From Bacteroidales bacterium (lineage in GTDB: Bacteria; Bacteroidota; Bacteroidia; Bacteroidales; UBA932), in contig JAILLE010000045.1 in assembly GCA_024693285.1 (NCBI GenBank), positions 1 through 64,000 on the forward strand: a stretch of 64,000 bases of DNA. The letters run 5' to 3'. A program made the translations under genes and the position numbers. The notes below the pieces were generated by a model that was given only the letters and a program-made list of their open reading frames with translations, searched no databases and was not told the origin of the DNA. Positions 34,469 through 42,504 of this stretch are shown one piece after another; positions within the stretch are counted from its first letter, which is position 1, and the number at the start of each line of letters is the position of its first letter.

Positions 34469-36331
34469 CTAGCGGCCGAAGTAGACAAGGAGAATGGATA
34501 TGTCAGAAGGGGAGACTCCGGATATACGGGAGGCTTGGGCGATCGTGCGAGGTTGGTAACGGTTGAATTTCTGACGACATTCTATAGATAATCCAGGAAT
34601 ACCATCAAAGTTAAATCCCTCGGGAATCTTAAGATTTTCAAGTCTGGAGATCTTCTTCGCCACCGCTTTTTCGCGCTCAATATATCCTTTATACTTAATT
34701 TCAACCTCGACAGCCTCGACAACTTCTTTCGGATAAATTGTTCCACGTGGAACAATTTTTAACAATTCAGAAAGGTTTGTCTCCGGTCTCGCAGCCAATT
34801 CCGCGACCTTTTTGGAATCGGTTAAGGGGGTAGAGCCACATGATTCCAAATAGGGATTCACATCAGCGGCTCGAACTTTAGTCGTGTAACACCAATCTCT
34901 CAAAACATCCACCTGGGAGCGCTTGGAGGCCATAATTGTGTAACGCTTTTCTGACGCCAAGCCAAGATTGAAAGATTTTTCCGTAAGACGAAAATCTGCG
35001 TTGTCCTGCCTTAGAAGTATTCTATATTCCGCTCTGGAGGTGAACATTCTATAGGGCTCGTCAACACCTTTAGTGATCAAGTCGTCTATCAAAACACCGA
35101 TATACGATTCATCTCTCCGCAGAATAAAAGGCTCTTTTTCTTGTATTTTTAACGCTGCGTTGATGCCAGCCATCAGGCCCTGGGCAGCCGCTTCCTCATA
35201 ACCAGTCGTACCATTTACCTGGCCGGCGAAATACAAACCATCAAAATCTTTCAGCTCTAAAGTCGCTTTCAGCTGCGTCGGATCGAAGTAATCATATTCA
35301 ACAGCATAGGCAGGTTTGAATATCTTCACTTCCTCAAGTCCTTCTATCGCATGCAGGGCATCAAGCTGGGTTTGCAAAGGTAAAGAAGACGAGAATCCTT
35401 GGAGATAATATTCATTTGTGTCTCTCCCTTCAGGCTCCAGGAAAAGCTGATGGGAATCATTATCAGGAAAAACTCGCAGCTTGTCTTCGATGCTTGGACA
35501 ATAGCGTGGTCCACGGCCAGTTATCAATCCGTTAAGAAGAGGGGAGTCTTTGAATCCTTCCCGAAGAATATCGTGAACCTTCTCGTTGGTATGGAGAATG
35601 TAACAAGGCATCTGTGGAGATCCGCCTTGAATCGAAGAAGGCACATCAAGATAAGAGAACCTTTCCGGTTCGGCATCTCCAAGTTGCGGAAGAAGGCGAG
35701 AGGTGTCAACTGATGAAATGTCGATACGAGGGGGAGTGCCGGTCTTCATCCTGCCGGTCTTTATCCCGAGACTTACCAACTGTTCGGTCAGGCCATGAGA
35801 CGCAAGCTCTCCGATCCTGCCTCCTTCGAAAGTTGTCCGGCCGATGAAAAGTTTCCCCCCGAGGAAGGTGCCGGCGGTCAAAATAACCGCTTGAGACTTA
35901 AAAATTGCCCCGGTAGTCGTGTGGACCCCGGCAATTTTTGAATTCTCAAAGAGGAAAATGTCTGCAAAGTCGGCGTAAATATCTAATTTACAATGAGTTT
36001 CGAGAATTTTACGCCAGCGTAGGGAAAAGGCCTGTTTATCGCACTGCGCCCTTGGGCTCCACATTGCGGGACCTTTCGAGCGGTTTAGCATCCGGAACTG
36101 GAGCGTGGTGGCGTCCGTCACCAAACCCATCATCCCGCCAAGCGCGTCGATCTCTCGGACGATCTGACCTTTGGCGATTCCGCCGACAGCCGGGTTGCAA
36201 GACATCCTGGCGAAACTCCGGAGATCGGCATTAAGAAGCAAAACCGAGCAACCGAGGTTGGCGGCGGCAACCGCGGCCTCGCAACCGGCATGACCGCCAC
36301 CGACAACAATTATGTCGTAAGAATCCCTCAC
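34469..36331 (-). CDS. mnmG: tRNA uridine-5-carboxymethylaminomethyl modification enzyme MnmG
   Basis: 620-residue FAD protein (GidA) that works with MnmE to modify the wobble uridine of several tRNAs. The Rossmann motif is [12 protein letters not shown] near residue 11. Family signatures are [11 protein letters not shown] and [17 protein letters not shown], and the C-terminal helical domain ([12 protein letters not shown]) binds MnmE and tRNA. Length is standard. The start appears to be GTG at 36331. A perfect parS-like palindrome encodes part of the C-terminal region (IVPRGTI, about 525-531). ybeY precedes it by four bases, so the two are likely one transcript. Confidence 0.97.
   Translation of the reverse strand: MRDSYDIIVVGGGHAGCEAAVAAANLGCSVLLLNADLRSFARMSCNPAVGGIAKGQIVREIDALGGMMGLVTDATTLQFRMLNRSKGPAMWSPRAQCDKQAFSLRWRKILETHCKLDIYADFADIFLFENSKIAGVHTTTGAIFKSQAVILTAGTFLGGKLFIGRTTFEGGRIGELASHGLTEQLVSLGIKTGRMKTGTPPRIDISSVDTSRLLPQLGDAEPERFSYLDVPSSIQGGSPQMPCYILHTNEKVHDILREGFKDSPLLNGLITGRGPRYCPSIEDKLRVFPDNDSHQLFLEPEGRDTNEYYLQGFSSSLPLQTQLDALHAIEGLEEVKIFKPAYAVEYDYFDPTQLKATLELKDFDGLYFAGQVNGTTGYEEAAAQGLMAGINAALKIQEKEPFILRRDESYIGVLIDDLITKGVDEPYRMFTSRAEYRILLRQDNADFRLTEKSFNLGLASEKRYTIMASKRSQVDVLRDWCYTTKVRAADVNPYLESCGSTPLTDSKKVAELAARPETNLSELLKIVPRGTIYPKEVVEAVEVEIKYKGYIEREKAVAKKISRLENLKIPEGFNFDGIPGLSIECRQKFNRYQPRTIAQASRISGVSPSDISILLVYFGR
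34739..34754. promoter_or_regulatory. parS: parS-like site 2 (perfect 16-base palindrome)
   Basis: TGTTCCACGTGGAACA within mnmG is a perfect palindrome and a known variant form of the ParB-binding parS sequence. It is read through as IVPRGTI in MnmG. Confidence 0.75.
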
Positions 36332-36335
36332 CCGG

Positions 36336-36755
36336 CTATACTATATTTCTTAATTTAAGATAATAGTCTTCCTTTTCATGGATCTGCTTCTCCTCCTCGG
36401 GTGTGTGATCATCATAACCGATAAGATGAAGAAGACCATGAACCATCACCCTATGCAGCTCCTCATCAAACTCCGCTCCGTAAGCGAAGGCGTTCTCCCG
36501 GACGCTGTCAACACTGATGAACAGATCGCCTGAGAGTTTCTTTCCCTCACAATAATCGAAGGTGATAATGTCGGTGAAGTAGTCATGCTGGAGATAACGC
36601 ATGTTCACGTCGAGGATATAATTGTCAGAACAGAAGATAATATTAATGTCTCCGATGGTGCGGATCTCACTCCCGGCAACCATCTTTAACCACCTGTTAT
36701 TCGCCAGTTTATCCTTTAATACGAACTTGATGTCCTCTGAGAAATACCTTATCAT
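36336..36755 (-). CDS. ybeY: Endoribonuclease YbeY
   Basis: 139-residue YbeY, a metal-dependent RNase in 16S rRNA 3' maturation and ribosome quality control. The signature [21 protein letters not shown] carries the zinc ligands HxxxHxxxxxH. The N-terminal part is typical ([28 protein letters not shown]). Length is slightly short but usual for Bacteroidota. It lies four bases upstream of mnmG on the same strand and is divergent from tonB. Confidence 0.94.
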   Translation of the reverse strand: MIRYFSEDIKFVLKDKLANNRWLKMVAGSEIRTIGDINIIFCSDNYILDVNMRYLQHDYFTDIITFDYCEGKKLSGDLFISVDSVRENAFAYGAEFDEELHRVMVHGLLHLIGYDDHTPEEEKQIHEKEDYYLKLRNIV

Positions 36756-36809
36756 AGCACGATGTTTGCAAAAATCGATACAAATCTACAACTATTAATC
36801 CAAAAAATT

Positions 36810-36840
36810 TGAAATGAAAATTATTATTTCTAACTTTGGA
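36810..36840 (+). promoter_or_regulatory. tonB promoter
   Basis: TTTG (36810-36813), exactly 19 bases, then TAACTTTG (36833-36840): a complete Bacteroidota promoter. Predicted start near 36843, leaving a leader of about 28 nt before the tonB ATG at 36871. Confidence 0.8.
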
Positions 36841-36870
36841 AGCCTATTGTAGACAATAAACTCACTGAAT

Positions 36871-37560
36871 ATGGAAGTTAAGAAAACCGAAAAAGCCAAT
36901 CTTGAGAACAGGAGACTGCTCTTTACAGAGATCGGACTCGTGGCCGCACTTCTTGTTGTCTGGGGAGCTTTCTCCTACGGAACAAGAGAGAAAACCGTCG
37001 CTGTCTTCGGACCTGAAGAACAAATCGTGGAAGTCGAGGAGATGGTTCCTATTACACAGGAGACCCCTCCCCCGCCGCCCGAGGCACCTCAGATCCCTGT
37101 TCTGTCAGACCAGATCGACATCGTCGAGGATGACATCAAGGTGGAAGACAACTTCATGAGCCTTGAGGATGATGCCAACCTAGGTGTCGAGATCATGGAC
37201 TATGTGGAGGAAGTCAAGGAGGAAGTCGTTGAGGAAGAGGCTATTCCGTTCCAGCTCGTGGAAGAGAAGCCCTCTTTCAATGGCGGAGACGCCAACGAGT
37301 TCTCCAAATGGGTCAACTCCAAGCTCGTTTATCCTGAGATCGCGAAGGAGAACGGTGTCCAGGGCCGTGTGACTCTTCAGTTCACGGTTGAGAAGGACGG
37401 TTCAGTGACCAATGTCAAGGTCCTTAGAGGTGTTGACTCGTCGCTTGACAAGGAGGCTGTCCGTGTTGTCCAGAGCTCCCCGAAGTGGAAGCCCGGCAAG
37501 CAGCGTGACCGCGCCGTCAAGGTGACCTACACCTTCCCTGTGATCTTCCAGCTCCGCTAA
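36871..37560 (+). CDS. tonB: Energy transducer TonB
   Basis: 229-residue TonB: a short cytoplasmic basic start, one membrane anchor (about 21-38, IGLVAALLVVWGAFSYG), a periplasmic spacer with PPPPPEAPQIP and a long acidic run (about 80-130), and a C-terminal TonB domain (150-229) with YPEIAKENGVQGRVTLQFTV and the conserved ending VKVTYTFPVIFQL. It passes proton-motive energy from ExbB/ExbD to outer-membrane receptors. It is monocistronic, with its own promoter and terminator. A likely client receptor is encoded at 42505-44715. Confidence 0.95.
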   Translation: MEVKKTEKANLENRRLLFTEIGLVAALLVVWGAFSYGTREKTVAVFGPEEQIVEVEEMVPITQETPPPPPEAPQIPVLSDQIDIVEDDIKVEDNFMSLEDDANLGVEIMDYVEEVKEEVVEEEAIPFQLVEEKPSFNGGDANEFSKWVNSKLVYPEIAKENGVQGRVTLQFTVEKDGSVTNVKVLRGVDSSLDKEAVRVVQSSPKWKPGKQRDRAVKVTYTFPVIFQLR

Positions 37561-37578
37561 AAGCGGAAAACGCGACAG

Positions 37579-37609
37579 AAAGGCCGTCCCCAACCGGATG
37601 GCCTTTTTT
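37579..37609 (+). terminator. Intrinsic terminator of tonB
   Basis: AAAGGCC and GGCCTTTTTT enclose a TCC/GGA inner pair with one mismatch and a short loop, followed by a T6 run. It lies 19 bases after the tonB stop and before hflX. Confidence 0.85.
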
Positions 37610-37631
37610 GGTAAAGGATAAGTTACATAGA

Positions 37632-38819
37632 ATGACAAAAGAAGAGAGAATAGAGAAGGCTGTTTTTGTCGGAATAATCCGGCAGAATGAGGATGAGCGC
37701 AAGGTGATGGAATACCTTGATGAGCTCGAGTTCCTGGCCGAGACGGCGGGAGCTACGGGCGACAAAAAGTTCGTCCAACGCTTGGACAAACCCGAGAAAT
37801 CCACCTATATAAGATCCGGAAAGCTGCAGGAAATAGCTGATTATTGCGAAGATAACAAGATTGATTACGTTATCTTCGATGACGAGTTGACCGGCATGCA
37901 GCAGCGAAATATCGAGAAGGTAATCAAGGTGGGATATGTTATCGACAGGACAAGCTTGATTCTTGAGATATTCGCCCAGAGGGCAAAGACTTCGTATGCG
38001 AAGATGCAAGTGGAGCTTGCCAGATACAACTACATGCTGCCAAGGCTGGCGGGCATGTGGACCCACTTGGAGCGGCAGAGGGGAGGAATGGGGACCCGAG
38101 GCGGAATGGGTGAGACCCAGATAGAGATCGACCGTCGTATAGTCAAAGAGAGAATATCGAAACTAAAGGAGCAACTGAAAAAGGTTGACAGGCAGATGGC
38201 CACCCAGAGAAGCAACAGGGGATCGATGGTCCGACTGTCGCTTGTGGGGTACACCAATGTCGGCAAAAGCACAATAATGAATCTGTTGGCCAAGTCTGAC
38301 GTGTTCGCCGAGAATAAATTGTTCGCCACCCTGGACACCACGGTAAGGAAAGTAGTCATTGAGAACGTGCCTTTCTTGCTAAGCGACACCGTCGGCTTCA
38401 TCAGGAAACTGCCAACCCAGCTTGTGGAGGCGTTCAAAAGCACACTGGACGAGGTCAGGGAAGCTGACATATTGCTCCACGTGGTTGATATCTCTCACCC
38501 AGGCTTCGAGGAGCAAATGGAAGTTGTCGAGAGAACGCTTCGTGACATCGGGGCGGCCAACAAACCCGTCTATGTGATATTCAATAAGATAGATGCTTAT
38601 GAATATGAAGAATATGACGAATTTTCGCTGACCCCGAAGGGAAAGGAAAACCGGACTTTGGAAGATTTGAAAAACACGTGGATAGCGGAGGAGAAGGCCC
38701 CGTGCATATTCATGTCCGCCATTAACAAGATAAATGTGGACAAACTTCGCTCTGACCTTTATAAGATGGTAGCCGAAATCCATGCCGGCCGTTATCCCTT
38801 CAATAACTTCCTCTGGTAG
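37632..38819 (+). CDS. hflX: GTPase HflX
   Basis: 395-residue ribosome-associated GTPase that splits stalled or heat-damaged ribosomes. The N-terminal HflX domain includes YVIFDDELTGMQQRN and the glycine-rich linker GGMGTRGGMGETQIEIDRR. The G domain has G1 GYTNVGKS, G3 DTVGFI and G4 NKID. Start taken at the ATG at 37632, just past the tonB terminator; an upstream TTG at 37608 is less likely. The TPR-HTH gene follows after six bases. Confidence 0.95.
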   Translation: MTKEERIEKAVFVGIIRQNEDERKVMEYLDELEFLAETAGATGDKKFVQRLDKPEKSTYIRSGKLQEIADYCEDNKIDYVIFDDELTGMQQRNIEKVIKVGYVIDRTSLILEIFAQRAKTSYAKMQVELARYNYMLPRLAGMWTHLERQRGGMGTRGGMGETQIEIDRRIVKERISKLKEQLKKVDRQMATQRSNRGSMVRLSLVGYTNVGKSTIMNLLAKSDVFAENKLFATLDTTVRKVVIENVPFLLSDTVGFIRKLPTQLVEAFKSTLDEVREADILLHVVDISHPGFEEQMEVVERTLRDIGAANKPVYVIFNKIDAYEYEEYDEFSLTPKGKENRTLEDLKNTWIAEEKAPCIFMSAINKINVDKLRSDLYKMVAEIHAGRYPFNNFLW

Positions 38820-38825
38820 GGAATT

Positions 38826-40460
38826 ATGAGAACGCTTAGGTATTTCTTGCTATTCATTATACTTCTTTTTGGAGTATTGTCTTGCCGCGATGTAAGGCTC
38901 TCCGACATCGAGTCCTATATCGATGACCGCCCGGACAGCGCCCTGGCCGCTATCAGGGCTATCGACACGACCGCCCTTCGGGGCCGCGCGGTCAAGGCCA
39001 AATATTCCCTGCTTCACGCCATAGCCCTGGACAAGAACTACATAGACACCGCTGACACCAGGATTGTCCAGCCCGCCGTTGACTGGTACTCCCGCCACGG
39101 CAGCCCGGAAGAGAAACTGAAGGCGTGGATGTATCTGGGAACGGAGCAGTACAACGCAGGTGGTTACAACGAGGCAATAGTGTCATTCAATCAAGCCGTA
39201 AGTCAAGCATTCCATATTGACGATCAAAACCTTCTGGGGGTCCTTTATTCCAAGATGGCGGACACGTTCACGAAGACCTTCGATCATGCTCAAGCCTCTG
39301 ATTATATTGACAAGTCCTTGGATTGTTTCCGCCGCTGTGGTAGGGTGGATCAAGAAAAACTTGAACTATTGAGGAAGGCCGGTAACTTGTGCCAAATCCG
39401 GAAATGGGAAGAGGCGGACTCATGTTTCAATACTCTATTAAGAGATCGGTCGATCAACGGTTACATCAGAGAAAGGGCAATGATTGAATACGCATTGTTC
39501 TTGTTGAGTTTACGTATTCCTGACGAGTCCAAGGCCATGGAGTATTTTTCTAAGGCCTTGGAAGATGGAGCGGAATTCGAGAATGTTTCGGAACAGTATG
39601 CTTACGCTTACCTGCTATGCGCCCGGGGTGATAATGACGAGGCCGACTCTATATGGGGGCGAGGGGCGCCAGCAGGCGGTATGGATTTGTACTCCTATTA
39701 TTATTGGAGACATAGAGAGAATCTGAGACAGGGTGACTATTATAACGCTTACCACAATCTTTGGTACGCCATGAGTGCCAGGGACTCCATTATTAAAAAA
39801 CGATTTGAGGTTTCTGCGTCGGATTCTCAGAGGTATTTCCTTGAGAGAAGTGTCGATAATCAGGCCGTTATGATTCATAATCAAAGACAGCAGGTTATTA
39901 TTATCACTTTACTGTGCCTTGCGTTGTTATTCCTCTCAATCATAATGTATCTTTTGTATCAGAGAGTGACACACAGAAGGCAAGAAGAACAAGAAAGGTT
40001 TAACATAGTTATCGAGAATTTGAGAAATCAGGTTGCCAAGAATGAAAGATCGAACAAAAGAAAAGCCATGTTCGAGTTTCTCGCCAATGTGTATGAGGAG
40101 ACGTATCGTAATGTTGGCGACGAGGATGCGTCTGACAATCTTGTCAGGGTACTGAAAAAAAAGATAGGGAACCTGAGAACAGATCCAAAGGCTCAAGAGG
40201 ATTTTGAAAGAATGGTAGATAAAGAAATGGACGGAATAATGACAAAGTTCCGAGAGGACTGTCCAAGTCTGAATGATTCTGAATACCGCATGGCAAGCTA
40301 CTATTTCGCTGGTTTTGACAATACGACGGTTATGATAATAATGGGTATCTCTTCTCTTGAGAATACTAGATCCAGAAAGAGGTTTTTGAGAAAGAAGCTT
40401 TCGGAGAAATATGGCTTATTGGGGGATCATTATGCATCTATTATTGGTGGGCGCACGTAA
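38826..40460 (+). CDS. TPR-transmembrane-HTH regulatory lipoprotein-like protein
   Basis: 544-residue protein. The N terminus is a signal sequence with possible lipobox (VLSC). Residues ~20-340 are helical TPR-like repeats (for example KLKAWMYLGTEQYNAGGYNEAIVSFNQAV). One membrane segment lies at about 356-378 (VIIITLLCLALLFLSIIMYLLY), followed by a coiled coil, then a C-terminal LuxR-like helix-turn-helix (PSLNDSEYRMASYYFAGFDNTTVMIIMGIS...RKRFLRKKL). Such proteins are common in Bacteroidales and are thought to sense periplasmic signals and bind DNA. It follows hflX but sits just upstream of an accessory operon it might control. Confidence 0.75.
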   Translation: MRTLRYFLLFIILLFGVLSCRDVRLSDIESYIDDRPDSALAAIRAIDTTALRGRAVKAKYSLLHAIALDKNYIDTADTRIVQPAVDWYSRHGSPEEKLKAWMYLGTEQYNAGGYNEAIVSFNQAVSQAFHIDDQNLLGVLYSKMADTFTKTFDHAQASDYIDKSLDCFRRCGRVDQEKLELLRKAGNLCQIRKWEEADSCFNTLLRDRSINGYIRERAMIEYALFLLSLRIPDESKAMEYFSKALEDGAEFENVSEQYAYAYLLCARGDNDEADSIWGRGAPAGGMDLYSYYYWRHRENLRQGDYYNAYHNLWYAMSARDSIIKKRFEVSASDSQRYFLERSVDNQAVMIHNQRQQVIIITLLCLALLFLSIIMYLLYQRVTHRRQEEQERFNIVIENLRNQVAKNERSNKRKAMFEFLANVYEETYRNVGDEDASDNLVRVLKKKIGNLRTDPKAQEDFERMVDKEMDGIMTKFREDCPSLNDSEYRMASYYFAGFDNTTVMIIMGISSLENTRSRKRFLRKKLSEKYGLLGDHYASIIGGRT

Positions 40461-40528
40461 TTGTTTCATTGCTAGCTGGTTAGATGTAACTTACCAATTA
40501 TCAATAAATTTCAATTACCAGTTATAGC

Positions 40529-40617
40529 TATATCACGCTAAAAACGTCACAATTTTTCAAAAACGCCTTTGCAGACAGCTGTGGGGCGTTTTTTGTTTGG
40601 TTTTTATATCACGCTAT
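40529..40617. repeat. Direct repeat TATATCACGCTA flanking a terminator
   Basis: The same 12 bases occur at 40529-40540 and 40606-40617, 77 bases apart start to start, on both sides of the terminator after the TPR-HTH gene and upstream of the DUF3244-like gene. They may be operator half-sites, or a target duplication around a small element. Confidence 0.5.
40560..40596 (+). terminator. Intrinsic terminator after the TPR-HTH gene
   Basis: AAAACGCC pairs with GGCGTTTTTT around a loop containing a CAG/CTG pair; a T6 run follows. The rest of the 228-base gap (40461-40688) holds the direct repeat and a weak -7-like GAACTTTG at 40656-40663. Confidence 0.75.
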
Positions 40618-40688
40618 TTATCATGGTTGTTGCATCGTCATAAAGAACTATAACCGAACTTTGCAAATGACGTTATACAACTTCAATT

Positions 40689-41090
40689 ATGCGAATCAAG
40701 TTAATAGTATCCATCATTATCATGTCTGTTTTTTTACTCTGTGTGCCAACTCATGCTATGGCGATCGCGGAGATCGAAGATACAGTGGTAGTGATAGTAA
40801 TTGATCCACTTCCGGGTTTGAATCCGGGACATGGGCCGAAATCTCCGCCAGTTGTCCCCATCTCAGCCGACTATGACTCCATGTTATCCTCGGTTTTTCT
40901 CTCTTTTACCTCCAACCTTGGCGAGATTGAGATTGAGGTTTTGAACACCACGACCGGAGGCTATGACTCCGGCATGATCGACACACAGTTCCTTTACGCT
41001 ACCATCCCGATCACAATGGGGCTTGGACACTACATCCTTCTGTTTACCCTACCGTCAGGACGACAATATAAAGGTGAATTTGACGTATAA
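40689..41090 (+). CDS. Small exported protein, DUF3244-like
   Basis: 133-residue exported protein with a signal peptide probably cleaved after THAMA. The mature part is predicted all-beta with strands ending in HYILLFTLPSGRQYKGEFDV. This Ig-like pattern (a strand with N-x-x-x-G, then Y-x-L-x-F-x-x-G...Y-x-G-x-F) resembles DUF3244 proteins of Bacteroidales. It is 33 bases upstream of the C10-like lipoprotein, and small beta-proteins next to C10 peptidases are often inhibitors or partners. Function is not established. Base composition is more AT-rich than the housekeeping neighbours. Confidence 0.6.
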   Translation: MRIKLIVSIIIMSVFLLCVPTHAMAIAEIEDTVVVIVIDPLPGLNPGHGPKSPPVVPISADYDSMLSSVFLSFTSNLGEIEIEVLNTTTGGYDSGMIDTQFLYATIPITMGLGHYILLFTLPSGRQYKGEFDV

Positions 41091-41122
41091 CTCTTTTATA
41101 TAATTATTAAACCCAATTACTT

Positions 41123-42493
41123 ATGTGTTATAATAAGAATAGATTAAGCATCGCATTGCTCATATGCTTAATAGTTGTTCCCGCTTGTAACAAGGAATCC
41201 GTTTTTTCCTATGAGGAGCAACAGACCCTTGTCTCGGATAATAACCTTCCATTAAAAAAGTTGGCACAATCAAAGAACTCCTTGACGGCGGAAGATGCGG
41301 CAACCGTTATTTTGCTTTCCCGTCAAATTCCGGGTACCAGATCGTCTTCCGCATTGATAAGAAATGTAGTTCCTATCTCAGGCGATGATGGAGAGCCGCT
41401 TTTGTACGCCGTTAATCTAGATAAAGGTTTCACTTTAGTCTCTGCATTCAAAACATCGCCACCTATTCTCGCCGAAGTACCTAATGGCATTTATGCGCCA
41501 TATGAGGAGGATGCCTCTTTAGATTTCATTGTAAAACAGATAGCTCTGAATGTCAAAAAGCATAAGAGTGACACATTATCTAATGAAATGAAGAGCTTAT
41601 GGTTCCAATATGAGGAATCAACAGTACCGGATATGATCAATACTAGATCGTATAGCACGATTTGGGATGCGATAGGAGCTTATGTTCAAATGTGGACTCA
41701 AAATGGCCTTGATTATTACTACCTGTATACTCAACCTCCGGGACTTTCAAATTCAGAGTATGCGCAATTATGCTACGATGCCAGTTGTTATGAACGGGAT
41801 GGGTATAATTATATGGATTATTCTTTTATTACAAGAGAAGTAGTAAATACTACTCTTCAAAAAGGGCCATATCTTTCTACCACATGGGGTCGGAGCTACC
41901 CTTATTATCCATCCTCTCCCGGATCATATAAAGTTGAGACCGTATCTGTCGGACAATTGATGCGTTACTATGAGAATCCTAATACTTATTCATGGTACCT
42001 GATGCCGAACCACCAAATAAATACGGACTCTCCAAATGCTCAATTGACTTGGCTTCTTTCTTCTGTAGAATCCGCTCTTGTGTCTTTGCAGTCGTTAGGG
42101 CAGACTAAACCCAACAGCATAAAGAATTATCTGAACTCCTATTATTATTGCTCGATTAACAGTCACAATATAGCAAACGTCATTTCCAGTTTGAATAATC
42201 ATAACCCTTTGATAATGACAGGGGAAGATTCGAGCGGGACAACCTTTTCCTGGTGCTGTGACGGATATCAGAAACAGGATTATCATACAGAATTCTATGT
42301 TTGGTATTTGGCAGATTCCGCCTATCCTGACTTTGATTATGAGAGAGGAGATGGTGTTTACAACTCTCAAATTACGATTTATTATTGCCACTTAAATTGG
42401 GGGAACAACGGTAGTAACGACGGATGGTTCGAACTATCGCATATTGATTATTCCAATAATATGAAGAATATTATTATTACTGGAAATAAGTAG
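41123..42493 (+). CDS. C10 (streptopain) family lipoprotein, catalytically degenerate
   Basis: 456-residue lipoprotein (lipobox VPAC, Cys22). Residues ~50-165 resemble the C10 propeptide (SLTAEDAATVILLSRQ, then YAVNLDKGFTLVSAFK...ILAEVPNGIY). The C-terminal ~260 residues resemble the streptopain catalytic domain: SVGQLMRYYENP equals the AQIMKYH helix, SWCCDGYQ equals HAWVIDGY, and CHLNWGNNGSNDGWF equals the NWGWGG strand. The catalytic Cys position is Val271 and the catalytic His position is Phe375, so it should not be a protease. It may bind peptides or sugars at the cell surface. It is one operon with the DUF3244-like gene, the TonB-dependent receptor and the DUF4249 gene. Confidence 0.8.
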   Translation: MCYNKNRLSIALLICLIVVPACNKESVFSYEEQQTLVSDNNLPLKKLAQSKNSLTAEDAATVILLSRQIPGTRSSSALIRNVVPISGDDGEPLLYAVNLDKGFTLVSAFKTSPPILAEVPNGIYAPYEEDASLDFIVKQIALNVKKHKSDTLSNEMKSLWFQYEESTVPDMINTRSYSTIWDAIGAYVQMWTQNGLDYYYLYTQPPGLSNSEYAQLCYDASCYERDGYNYMDYSFITREVVNTTLQKGPYLSTTWGRSYPYYPSSPGSYKVETVSVGQLMRYYENPNTYSWYLMPNHQINTDSPNAQLTWLLSSVESALVSLQSLGQTKPNSIKNYLNSYYYCSINSHNIANVISSLNNHNPLIMTGEDSSGTTFSWCCDGYQKQDYHTEFYVWYLADSAYPDFDYERGDGVYNSQITIYYCHLNWGNNGSNDGWFELSHIDYSNNMKNIIITGNK

Positions 42494-42504
42494 TATCTTT
42501 GGGT

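Noticed and set aside
38474..38491. CCACGTGG core in hflX as a third parS-like site
   Set aside because: The flanking bases (GCT on the left, TTG on the right) do not match the palindrome; only the 8-base core agrees.
38826..40460. Classical two-component hybrid sensor
   Set aside because: No histidine kinase or receiver motif is present; the chain is TPR-like repeats, one membrane helix, a coiled coil and an HTH.
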